The position numbers and the translations under genes were made by a program. The notes beneath the pieces are model-generated. The model saw only the letters and a list, made by a program, of their open reading frames with translations, did no database searches and had not been told where the DNA came from. From CAMDMI01 sp044379485 (GTDB lineage: Bacteria > Bacteroidota > Bacteroidia > Cytophagales > Flexibacteraceae), in NCBI GenBank assembly GCA_044379485.1, contig JBIPOE010000009.1, positions 1-64,000 on the forward strand: 64,000 bases of DNA, given 5' to 3'. Below are positions 44,231-52,588 of the stretch, in pieces (position 1 is the stretch's first letter; the number at the start of each line of letters is the position of its first letter).

Positions 44231-47200
44231 ATGAATGAGCAACTGATTCGATCCATCATCAGACTATATGCCTTGTTGGCTGGCTCTGATGGGCTATTGC
44301 AGGAAGAAAAGAAACGGATAGAACAATTTCTTAGCCACCACCTTAGCGGAAGGTCGGTGGCTATTTTTTTAGATTTGTTAGACAAAACGAACGCTAAATT
44401 TGAAGGAAAAAGAAACGATAATGTTTGGTTAGAAAAAGAAATTGAATCCATAGCCAAGGTTGTAAACAAAGAATTAAAACTCGCTCAGAAGTTTTATCTG
44501 TATCTTGAACTTGTTGAACTTTCAGCTTTGGATGGTGACGTTTCAATTTCTGAAAACCAGATTCTTAGAAAGATAGAGCAGGTTTTAAATTTTAATCAAA
44601 ATGATGTTCAGCAATTGCTTCAGTTTGGTCTGGCGCAAAGGGCCCAACAGCTCGATCTGGAAAATTGTCTTTTGGTAAGCGCCCATTTTGTTTTAAAACC
44701 AGAAAAAGCTTTTCAACTGGAAGTTCCTGGCTTAAGGGGAGAAATAGCTGTTTTAAAATTGCCCTCAAGTGAGGCATATTTCATGCGTCATTTCGGAGAA
44801 ACAGATTCTTATTTGAATGGTCAGATAATTCCAAATGGGATGAGTTGTGTATGGGCATCAGGCGCAACATTTCGGCAGGAAGAGATTGATCCAATCTTTT
44901 TTGCCGACATAAGGGAAAAATTTTCATCCCCAATTGACAGACCACCCATTCATTTTGAGGCTAAGGACCTGGAGTTCCAGTTTGCAAATGGGAAAATGGG
45001 TCTTCACCAAATCAATCTTTCCGAAAAGGGAGGCCGGATGATTGCCATAATGGGCGCCAGCGGTTGTGGAAAATCCACGCTTTTTAATGTACTGAATGGC
45101 AATGAAAAGCCGAGCAAGGGTAAAGTGCTCATCAACGGAAAAAGTGTTCATGAAAATCTCGAAGAATTAGAAGGGGTAATAGGTTATATTCCTCAGGACG
45201 ATGTGCTTAACGAACATCTTACAGTTTTTCAAAACCTATATTTTTCAGCAAAATTTAGTTTTGGCAAATGGTCTGAAGATAAAATTAAAATTGAGGTTGA
45301 TAAAACCCTTCATTCATTGGGTATCACAGAAGCCCGGGATACTGAGGTTGGTTCCGTTTCAAGAAAAAAGATTTCCGGCGGGCAAAGAAAAAGGCTCAAT
45401 ATTGGGATGGAGCTCATTCGCCAACCATCTGTTTTATTTGTAGATGAGCCCACATCTGGATTAAGTAGCCGCGATAGTGTAAAAACTATGGAGCTGCTTA
45501 AGGATTTGGCAATTAATGGAAAGCTCGTTTTTGTCATCATACACCAACCTTCTGCGGAGATCTTTAAGATGTTTGACCATCTGATTGTGCTTGACAAAGG
45601 TGGCTATCCCATTTATTATGGTAACTCTTTGGAAGCAGTTCCATATTTTAGAACTGCGGCCAATCTTCCTGCTATTTCTGACCCATCGGAAGCGGCTGAA
45701 GCGGCAGAGATTTTCGATATAATTGAGCTTAAAATCGTAAATGAGATGGGTGAGGAATTGGAGGAAAGAAAACGCCTTCCACACGAATGGTATGAATTGT
45801 TCAAAAAGAAACCAAAGGCACCATCAGAGGCAAAAGTTAAATCCCCAATTCCAAAACATATTGATCAACCTGGATTTTTTAGTCAGATCCTCATTTATCT
45901 CAAAAGAGATTTTCTATCCAAACTCAGAGATAGCCAATATCTGATAATAAATCTTTTTGAAGCGCCTTTTTTGGCACTGTTGTTGGCTATTTTGGTTCGG
46001 TATTGTCCTTCAAATGGCTTTACAGATGATCCCTACCTGTTTTGCCACAATGAAAATATTCCGGCCTATTTTTTCATGTCGGTTATTGTAGCACTTTTTA
46101 TGGGTCTAAGCGTAAGTGCCGAGGAAATAATCCGGGATCGGTTAATGCTCAAAAGAGAAAAGTTTTTACACCTAAGCCGAAGTAGTTATTTGATCGCCAA
46201 AGTGTTTCTGCTCTTTTCATTATCAGCCCTTCATACTTTGGCATTTGTCGCTATAAGTGATACTGTATTGGAGGTTAACGACATTGGATTTGAGTTCTGG
46301 ATGGTTCTTTTTTCTACATCGTGCTGTGCAAATATGTTGGGCCTTGTTCTGTCAGACACATTAAAAAAGGCAGTTGCCGTTTACATATTAATTCCGTTGT
46401 TGCTTATACCACAATTGGTCTTAGGTGGGGTTGTAATTCAGTTTGATAAATTAAATCCACTTTTTGGCAATCAGGCAAAGGTTCCTGTGGTAGGTGAGCT
46501 GATGGTTTCACGTTGGGCTTATGAAGCTTTAATGGTGGCTCAATTTAAAAATAATGAGTATCAGAAAATTATTTTTGAGTCTGAAAGAAAACTGGAGGAA
46601 TACAAATACAAGCGAGATTATTATTTGTCTGAATTGGAAAGAATTTTGAATGAATTATACTTTACTCCGAAGGAGAAGTTTAAAATTGAGGAAATAAAAA
46701 TCAAGCAAGGGCTTCTTATTAAAGAACTTACCAAAGAAGGTTTAGATTTCAAGGTAAGTCCTGAAACATGGAAAGACCTGCAAACTTTACCATATTCTGA
46801 AGCCGTTCAGGAAGGAGTTTCTAAGAAAATAAAAGCATTCAAGCATTTTTATACACTTGGAATCCAAAAAGAGGAGAATAAAACAAACGCAATTAAATCT
46901 TCGTATTCAAAGTTACCATCTTATGCTAAAACCATGGGAGACTTACGGCAAATCTCAGAAAATGAGCAGGTTTCACAAATTGTTACCAATAACAATATGA
47001 TGCAAAAAAAGGCTGAAACAACAAAGGATGGAATTATAAGAAAAGCTACTCCAATTTATCAACTGCCAGATCCAGAGCATCTATTTGACTTGAGAGCACA
47101 GTTGTTTGCGCCAATGAAGCACTTTATGGGAAAGTATTTTCCAACAGAAACCTTCAATATTTTTATTATCTGGATGTTTACTCTTTTTACTGCTATCGTT

Positions 47201-47248
47201 TTAAGATTCAGGTTATTGCGGTTGGTGCTTAAATCTGGAAAAAATTAA
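44231..47248 (+). CDS. ABCG-like ABC fusion protein with TerB-like N-terminus
   Basis: A 1005-residue half-transporter with added domains. Residues 1-135 resemble a TerB-like helical domain (ALLAGSDGLLQEEKKRIEQF, ALDGDVSISENQILRKI). About 150-230 is a beta region that may be FHA-like. The ATPase has GASGCGKS at 275-282, ISGGQRKRL at 381-389 and VLFVDEPTSGL at 401-411, with the ABCG-type order. Several membrane helices span about 560-750 (FFMSVIVALFMGLSV, AVAVYILIPLLLIPQLVLGG), then about 200 charged residues with coiled coil precede a last helix near the end (FNIFIIWMFTLFTAIVL). Substrate unknown. Confidence 0.88.
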   Translation: MNEQLIRSIIRLYALLAGSDGLLQEEKKRIEQFLSHHLSGRSVAIFLDLLDKTNAKFEGKRNDNVWLEKEIESIAKVVNKELKLAQKFYLYLELVELSALDGDVSISENQILRKIEQVLNFNQNDVQQLLQFGLAQRAQQLDLENCLLVSAHFVLKPEKAFQLEVPGLRGEIAVLKLPSSEAYFMRHFGETDSYLNGQIIPNGMSCVWASGATFRQEEIDPIFFADIREKFSSPIDRPPIHFEAKDLEFQFANGKMGLHQINLSEKGGRMIAIMGASGCGKSTLFNVLNGNEKPSKGKVLINGKSVHENLEELEGVIGYIPQDDVLNEHLTVFQNLYFSAKFSFGKWSEDKIKIEVDKTLHSLGITEARDTEVGSVSRKKISGGQRKRLNIGMELIRQPSVLFVDEPTSGLSSRDSVKTMELLKDLAINGKLVFVIIHQPSAEIFKMFDHLIVLDKGGYPIYYGNSLEAVPYFRTAANLPAISDPSEAAEAAEIFDIIELKIVNEMGEELEERKRLPHEWYELFKKKPKAPSEAKVKSPIPKHIDQPGFFSQILIYLKRDFLSKLRDSQYLIINLFEAPFLALLLAILVRYCPSNGFTDDPYLFCHNENIPAYFFMSVIVALFMGLSVSAEEIIRDRLMLKREKFLHLSRSSYLIAKVFLLFSLSALHTLAFVAISDTVLEVNDIGFEFWMVLFSTSCCANMLGLVLSDTLKKAVAVYILIPLLLIPQLVLGGVVIQFDKLNPLFGNQAKVPVVGELMVSRWAYEALMVAQFKNNEYQKIIFESERKLEEYKYKRDYYLSELERILNELYFTPKEKFKIEEIKIKQGLLIKELTKEGLDFKVSPETWKDLQTLPYSEAVQEGVSKKIKAFKHFYTLGIQKEENKTNAIKSSYSKLPSYAKTMGDLRQISENEQVSQIVTNNNMMQKKAETTKDGIIRKATPIYQLPDPEHLFDLRAQLFAPMKHFMGKYFPTETFNIFIIWMFTLFTAIVLRFRLLRLVLKSGKN

Positions 47249-47249
47249 A

Positions 47250-47972
47250 TTATTTTCCATCCTTCCACCTATACTCCGCCTTGAGTAAATCGATATCCTT
47301 GAGCAGTTTGCCCATTTCCAGGCTATCGGTCCCGTCATAGTAACCTCTGATCTGGCGGTATTTATCTACCAAAACAAAATTCTGGGTATGAACAAAATCT
47401 TCCGCACCTCCGTCTCCTTCGGTTGCGGTTACAAAATATCCAATTCTGGCCATTTCGTATAGGTGCTTTTTACTACCGGTTACAAAATGCCATTGTTTGG
47501 GGTCGGCCTGGTGGGCCAAAGCATAGGTTTTTAGTTGTGCAACGGTATCCGTTTCCGGATCTACTGTGTGTGAAATGAAAACCACATTGGTATCTTCTTT
47601 TAAAACCTTACTTAGCTTCATAATCTCCTTGCTCATTACCGGGCAGATGCTTTCGCAGGTGGTGAAAAAGAAATCAGCCACATAGGTTTTGCCCTCAGTG
47701 GTATTTTGGTCCACCACATTCCCCTCCTGATCTACAAAACTAAAATCAGGAATGGTGTGAATTCTGGCCAATACGGTCGGTTTTCCAGAGGCATCTACGG
47801 TGTCAATTTGTTGATTGCCATAGGTATCCAGTATCCGGGCTGGCTTTGGATTTTGAAATGCCTGATAGGCGCCAATGCCCAAAATGCCAAGTACAACCAA
47901 AACGATTCCAGTAGGGATAAGCCACGAAGGGGCTGTTGATTTTTCCATTTTCTTCGATTCTTTTTTTTCCAT
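47250..47972 (-). CDS. SCO1/SenC-family copper chaperone-like protein
   Basis: A 240-residue membrane-anchored thioredoxin-fold protein for copper delivery to cytochrome oxidase. One helix (IPTGIVLVVLGILGIGAYQAF, about residues 20-40) is followed by FSFVDQEG, the copper motif CESICPVM (CxxxC) and the late histidine in DFVHTQNFVLVDK. No oxidase genes are in the window. A second ATG 24 bases in is also possible. Confidence 0.93.
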   Translation of the reverse strand: MEKKESKKMEKSTAPSWLIPTGIVLVVLGILGIGAYQAFQNPKPARILDTYGNQQIDTVDASGKPTVLARIHTIPDFSFVDQEGNVVDQNTTEGKTYVADFFFTTCESICPVMSKEIMKLSKVLKEDTNVVFISHTVDPETDTVAQLKTYALAHQADPKQWHFVTGSKKHLYEMARIGYFVTATEGDGGAEDFVHTQNFVLVDKYRQIRGYYDGTDSLEMGKLLKDIDLLKAEYRWKDGK

Positions 47973-48030
47973 CCAAAATAGAACTATCCCTTTTGAAATT
48001 GGTTCTAATTTGCAACTTCAAAACAAGCAG

Positions 48031-49164
48031 ATGGCCGGCACTTTATCAGCATTTTTATTAATTTTCAATTCTATTCTATTACAGATCAATAAATTAAAAC
48101 TATACGAACAAATATCGAACCAAATCCGATTTAATAGGCGGGTTCTTAAGTTGGTAATAGTGTGTTCTTATTTTTTGTTTCTGTTTTCCTGTGGTGATAA
48201 AGATAAAGAGGTGCCTCCAAAAGTGCTTATAAGTCCTGGTAACATGGTCCTGGTTTGCAATGAAGGAAATTTCAGATGGGGAAATGCTACAGCGGGTTTA
48301 CTTAATCTCAGCAATAATCAATGGAATGAAGACGCTTTCAAATCTGTGAACAACCGTGGCCTGGGCGATGTGCTGCAATCTGCCAGCTTTTGGGGAAATG
48401 CCTGGTGGATGGTTGTCAACAACTCTGCAAAAATAGAGGTGGTCAATTCCTCAGATTTTAGTGCCCAAAAGACGATTACGGGTTTAGTTTCTCCAAGATT
48501 TTTATTGCCAATTAACGAAACAAAAGCCTATGCTTCTGACATTTATGCAAGGAAAATCTGGATCCTGAATAGTAGCTCAAACCTTCCAATTAGTTTTATT
48601 CCATTTGCAGGTTGGTCAGAAGAAATGCTTGTAAATGGCAATTTTGCCTGGGTGGTTTGTAGAAATAAACCCAAAGTTTTTCTGATCAATACCAACAATG
48701 ACAAGTTAGAGGACTCCGTTTCACTTTCAGGAAATGCGACCTCAATTGCGTTATCAAAATCAGGAAAAATATGGGTAGGGTTTGACTCCAGTTCCACGAA
48801 TAACAGTGGTTTGGCATTGATCAATCCAACAAGTAAAACGGTGGAAAAACTTCTATTTTCAAATGATAAAAACTTTTACCCATCTCATTTTCAAAGCTCC
48901 GCAACAAAGGACTCTCTATTTTTTCTCCACAATGGTGTTTTTATGATTCGGGAAAATGAAGAGAACTTCCCAACCACAAACTTTGCGCAAGGCTTAACGG
49001 GAAACTGGTATGGAATGGGTTTTGACTCGAAACGAAGAGAAATTTACCTGTCTGATGCCAAGGACTATCAGCAAAAAAGTAGGATAATCAGAATCAATCC
49101 AGCGGCCAATACGAAAGTTGAATTGGTGGGAGGAATTATCAGCTCCAGGTTTTATTTTTGGTAG
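48031..49164 (+). CDS. Surface lipoprotein, DUF5074/YncE-like beta-propeller
   Basis: About 377 residues if ATG 48031 is used. A lipobox FLFSCGDKD lies about 50 residues in, too far for this start, so translation more likely begins nearer, for example TTG 48151 (short signal) or a non-standard codon before NRRVLKLVIV. The mature part is a repeat-rich beta-propeller (VLVCNEGNFRWGNATAGL, SPRFLLPINETKAYASDIYA, WVVCRNKPKVFLINTNN). Similar propellers accompany TonB receptor loci in Bacteroidota; none is here. Function unknown. Confidence 0.72.
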   Translation: MAGTLSAFLLIFNSILLQINKLKLYEQISNQIRFNRRVLKLVIVCSYFLFLFSCGDKDKEVPPKVLISPGNMVLVCNEGNFRWGNATAGLLNLSNNQWNEDAFKSVNNRGLGDVLQSASFWGNAWWMVVNNSAKIEVVNSSDFSAQKTITGLVSPRFLLPINETKAYASDIYARKIWILNSSSNLPISFIPFAGWSEEMLVNGNFAWVVCRNKPKVFLINTNNDKLEDSVSLSGNATSIALSKSGKIWVGFDSSSTNNSGLALINPTSKTVEKLLFSNDKNFYPSHFQSSATKDSLFFLHNGVFMIRENEENFPTTNFAQGLTGNWYGMGFDSKRREIYLSDAKDYQQKSRIIRINPAANTKVELVGGIISSRFYFW

Positions 49165-49248
49165 GATCTATTTTGCCTCATCTCTTTCTCTTCATATTGA
49201 AAGTTTTACCTCCTTGTTTCCAAATTCCTTCCTTGTTTTGCACCCGAA

Positions 49249-50007
49249 ATGGATCATTTATTTACAACTGACAACCTCGTCAGTCTTTTTTCACTAACGC
49301 TTTTGGAGATTGTCCTTGGTGTGGACAATATTATCTTTATTTCTATAATAGCAGCCAAACTGCCTGGTAGTCAGCAAGCCAATGCCCGAAAGATTGGGTT
49401 GTTGCTGGCCATGTTTGTGCGAATTGCTTTGCTTTTTGCCATCAATTGGATTGTGAGTTTGAAAGAAGATCTTTTCACAATAGCAGGAAACGGATTTTCG
49501 GGCAGAGATTTGATTCTGCTTTTTGGCGGATTGTTCCTGATGGCAAAAACCATATCTGAAATCCATGGAAAGCTGGAAGGAGAATATGAGGATGAAGATG
49601 GAGAAAAGAAAAAAGTTGGCTTCGTTTCTACTCTTGTGCAGATTGTGCTGATCGATATTGTTTTCTCCTTCGATTCTATTTTAACAGCCGTTGGTTTGTC
49701 TAACCACCTGGAAATTATGGTTACAGCTGTGGTTATTTCGATGTCAATTATGATGATTTATGCCAGGCACATCAGCATTTTTATCAACCGGCGGCCTACT
49801 TTAAAAATGTTGGCTTTATGCTTTTTGATTATGATTGGTGCTTTATTAGTTGCTGAGGCATTTGATGTACATGTACCCAAAGCGACCGTTTATTTTGGAA
49901 TGGTTTTCGCCCTTCTTGTTGAATTCCTAAACCAAAAGATGCGCAAAAAAGCCAAACCAGTTAAGCTTAGAGGGGCCACGAGCCGGGTGTTACCACCTGA
50001 TGAATAG
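49249..50007 (+). CDS. TerC-family integral membrane protein
   Basis: A 252-residue membrane protein with about seven helices and the TerC signatures LEIVLGVDNIIFISI and IVLIDIVFSFDSILTAVG, whose acidic residues in the membrane are linked to metal-ion export (manganese or calcium) or tellurite resistance. The middle loop is charged (EGEYEDEDGEKKK). No ter operon is present. Confidence 0.93.
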   Translation: MDHLFTTDNLVSLFSLTLLEIVLGVDNIIFISIIAAKLPGSQQANARKIGLLLAMFVRIALLFAINWIVSLKEDLFTIAGNGFSGRDLILLFGGLFLMAKTISEIHGKLEGEYEDEDGEKKKVGFVSTLVQIVLIDIVFSFDSILTAVGLSNHLEIMVTAVVISMSIMMIYARHISIFINRRPTLKMLALCFLIMIGALLVAEAFDVHVPKATVYFGMVFALLVEFLNQKMRKKAKPVKLRGATSRVLPPDE

Positions 50008-50058
50008 TGGATTTCAGGCAAAAACTCACAGTTTTGATTCCTGTTTTTTTATCCTGAT

Positions 50059-50267
50059 TCAGCTTTTGGGCGGACAATCCCCCGTTATTTGCTCCAATTG
50101 TAGCGCAGCGGAATCATGATTCATCGGAGCCGCAAACAGCAGGTAAGAAATACCATACTGCAACTCAAACACTATATTGGTTTGGCTTTGTAATTTGAAT
50201 TCTATTTCTCCCAATGGCTGGCCTTCCTCCTTTTCACAAACATTTCTTTTATGAATACTCTAGCCAT
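50059..50267 (-). pseudogene. Possible frameshifted 69-residue gene
   Basis: From ATG 50267 the minus strand reads MARVFIK, then at a run of four A (near 50246-50249) the frame shifts; the next frame continues open to TGA 50061-50059 with EEGQPLGEIEFKLQ, ELQYGISYLLFAAP and LEQITGDCPPKS. Adding one A to the run would give one 69-residue reading frame. Composition looks like a real protein with beta strands. Not recognised. It could also be an assembly error. This is the only content I see in the 300 bases between terC and acs. Confidence 0.4.
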
Positions 50268-50307
50268 TTTAGAAAAATTCGAATTCAATTTCTTGAAAAT
50301 AACCTGC

Positions 50308-52203
50308 CTACAACCTCCCCTCAATTATCTCATCCACCACCAAAGGATCAAGCAAAGTAGAAGTATCACCCAAAGAACTGACTTCGCCCTCAGCTACTTT
50401 TCGTAGAATCCGACGCATAATTTTACCGGAACGGGTTTTGGGAAGGCCACTCACAAACTGGATTTTATCAGGCTTGGCAATTCTGCCAATAAATTCCACG
50501 ACGGTTTCAAGAATCTCATCCCGCATTTGGTCTGTGCCCTGGGCCTGGCTATCAAGAATGATATAAGCGTAAATGCCCTGTCCCTTAATGCTATGAGAAT
50601 AACCCACTACGGCACTTTCAATTACTTTTTTATTTTGGTTGATGGCGTTTTCAATTTCTGCGGTGCCAAACCTATGGCCGCTCACATTGATTACATCATC
50701 CACCCGACCAATGATGCGATACATACCGTTTTCTTCTCTCCTTGCGCCATCTCCGGTGAAATACAGGTTTTTATAGGTAGAAAAATAGTTGATTCGGCAT
50801 CGCTCATGGTCCCCGAAGGTGGTTCGAATGATGGATGGCCACGGAAATTTGATGCACAAATGCCCTTCCACACCGTTTCCTACTATTTCTTTTCCATCAG
50901 AATCCACCAGAATGGGCTGAATACCAGGCAATGGCAAACCCGCATGGGCTGGTTTTGTTTCTGTTACCCCAGCCAATGCTGAAATCATAATGCCACCGGT
51001 TTCAGTTTGCCACCATGTATCCACCAAGGGGCATTTTCCTTTTCCAACATGGGTGTTGTACCAATGCCAGGCTTCCTCGTTGATGGGTTCTCCCACTGAG
51101 CCTAAAATCCTGAGGGAGTGCAGACTGTATGCCAAAACATGGTCCACACCAGTGGCCATTAAGGACCGGATTGCGGTTGGGGCTGTGTAAAAAATGTTAA
51201 CTCTATGTTTGTCAATCACCTGCCAGAATCGGCCTGGGTCTGGAAAAGTAGGTACACCTTCAAACATCAAAGAAGTACCTCCATTCAGAAGTGGGCCATA
51301 CACAATGTAACTGTGGCCCGTTATCCAGCCAATATCGGCCGTGCACCAGAAAATATCGCTTTCTCGCTGTTGAAAAACATTGGCAAAAGTATATCCGGCA
51401 TAAACCATATATCCTCCTGTTGTATGAACCACGCCTTTTGGTTTTCCTGTGGAACCGCTGGTGTACAAAATAAAAAGGTTGTCTTCACTGTCCATTTCCT
51501 CAGCGGGGCATTGGTCGTTCACCTTCATCAATTCTTCATGATACCAAACATCTCTACCTATTTTCATATCCATTGGCCAGTTAATTCGATTGACAACCAA
51601 TACTTTGGCCACCTGTGGGCAAAGTTCCAATGCTTCATCTACCACAGATTTCATCGGGATTTGTTTGGCACCACGGTTCAACCCGTCTGAAGTTATCACC
51701 ATGGTGCAACCGGAATCCAGGATACGGTCAGCCACAGCATTCACACTGAAACCAGCAAATACAACAGAATGGACTGCCCCAACCCGGGCGCAAGCCAAAA
51801 CAGCAAAAGTCAATTCCGGAATCATGGGCAGGTAAATACAAATCCGATCTCCTTTTTTAACACCCAGATTTTTAAGCACATTGGCCATTCGACAAACCTG
51901 TCCATGCAATTCTGAATACGTAAATCGCAAAGAAGATTCTTTGGGATCATTTGATTCCCAGATCAAGGCAAGTTTATTGCCACGCTGCTCCAAATGCCTG
52001 TCGAGGCAGTTTTCGGTAATATTCAATTTCCCGCCTTCAAACCAGCGGATATCAGGTTGTTCAAAATTCCATTCAAGGGTTTTATCCCATTTTCTTCTCC
52101 AATTGTATTGGTTTGCGATATCCCCCCAAAAAGCTTCTGGTTCAGCTACGCTTTTTGCATAGGCGGTCTGGTATTCTTCGGTAGATTTGATTTGAAAATT
52201 CAT
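50308..52203 (-). CDS. acs: Acetyl-CoA synthetase (acetate-CoA ligase)
   Basis: Activates acetate to acetyl-CoA through acetyl-AMP. The 631 residues show the ANL signatures: YTSGSTGKPKGVVHTTGG, DTWWQTETGG, YFTGDGARREENGMYRIIGR and the acetylatable lysine in PKTRSGKIMRRILR. The length and start (EAFWGDIANQYNW) match family members. It is followed upstream, on the same strand, by a small membrane protein and an MFS transporter. Confidence 0.96.
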   Translation of the reverse strand: MNFQIKSTEEYQTAYAKSVAEPEAFWGDIANQYNWRRKWDKTLEWNFEQPDIRWFEGGKLNITENCLDRHLEQRGNKLALIWESNDPKESSLRFTYSELHGQVCRMANVLKNLGVKKGDRICIYLPMIPELTFAVLACARVGAVHSVVFAGFSVNAVADRILDSGCTMVITSDGLNRGAKQIPMKSVVDEALELCPQVAKVLVVNRINWPMDMKIGRDVWYHEELMKVNDQCPAEEMDSEDNLFILYTSGSTGKPKGVVHTTGGYMVYAGYTFANVFQQRESDIFWCTADIGWITGHSYIVYGPLLNGGTSLMFEGVPTFPDPGRFWQVIDKHRVNIFYTAPTAIRSLMATGVDHVLAYSLHSLRILGSVGEPINEEAWHWYNTHVGKGKCPLVDTWWQTETGGIMISALAGVTETKPAHAGLPLPGIQPILVDSDGKEIVGNGVEGHLCIKFPWPSIIRTTFGDHERCRINYFSTYKNLYFTGDGARREENGMYRIIGRVDDVINVSGHRFGTAEIENAINQNKKVIESAVVGYSHSIKGQGIYAYIILDSQAQGTDQMRDEILETVVEFIGRIAKPDKIQFVSGLPKTRSGKIMRRILRKVAEGEVSSLGDTSTLLDPLVVDEIIEGRL

Positions 52204-52363
52204 ATTGCTTGTCTGGAAAGTCGAAAGATGGAAAAATTTTCCCTTCAGATTTATGTGTCAAATAAATAAGTTTAAATCTTGAAATGGAAGATTTTTATTC
52301 CAAAAAGGAAATTGATTCCAAAAAGTATTCCTAAAGACTTTTACCCGATATTAATATTCATAT

Positions 52364-52585
52364 TTATTTCAAATCGTATTCACCTTTAAGGGAGTAAAAA
52401 CCGAAAATCATAAAACCGATGCCGATTGGAATAAAAATACCAATTATAATACTCCATTGAAGTAGGTCATTTGCTGAACTTGTGGGCGAGGAATTCTTCT
52501 TAATGGCCTCATTGACAAGATAAAAAAGCAATGCAGGTCCAGCCAAAATCCAAACAATTCCTAATACTCTTTTGATAGCGTTCAT
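52364..52585 (-). CDS. Small two-helix membrane protein (DUF6814-like)
   Basis: A 73-residue protein with two membrane helices (VLGIVWILAGPALLFYLV and WSIIIGIFIPIGIGFMIFGF) and a polar linker. It ends three bases... its start lies three bases after the stop of the MFS gene, so the two are translationally linked. Similar proteins (DUF6814 by memory) accompany MFS genes in other Bacteroidota, which suggests a transporter subunit; function not proven. Confidence 0.78.
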   Translation of the reverse strand: MNAIKRVLGIVWILAGPALLFYLVNEAIKKNSSPTSSANDLLQWSIIIGIFIPIGIGFMIFGFYSLKGEYDLK

Positions 52586-52588
52586 GAT

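Noticed and set aside
44231..47248. ABC protein as a tellurite-resistance (ter) component
   Set aside because: Only a TerB-like fold is suggested; there is no ter operon, and terC at 49249 is 2 kb away across a gene on the opposite strand.
51205..51690. Long plus-strand open frame opposite acs
   Set aside because: Shadow frame of acs with no promoter, no signature and low-likelihood composition.
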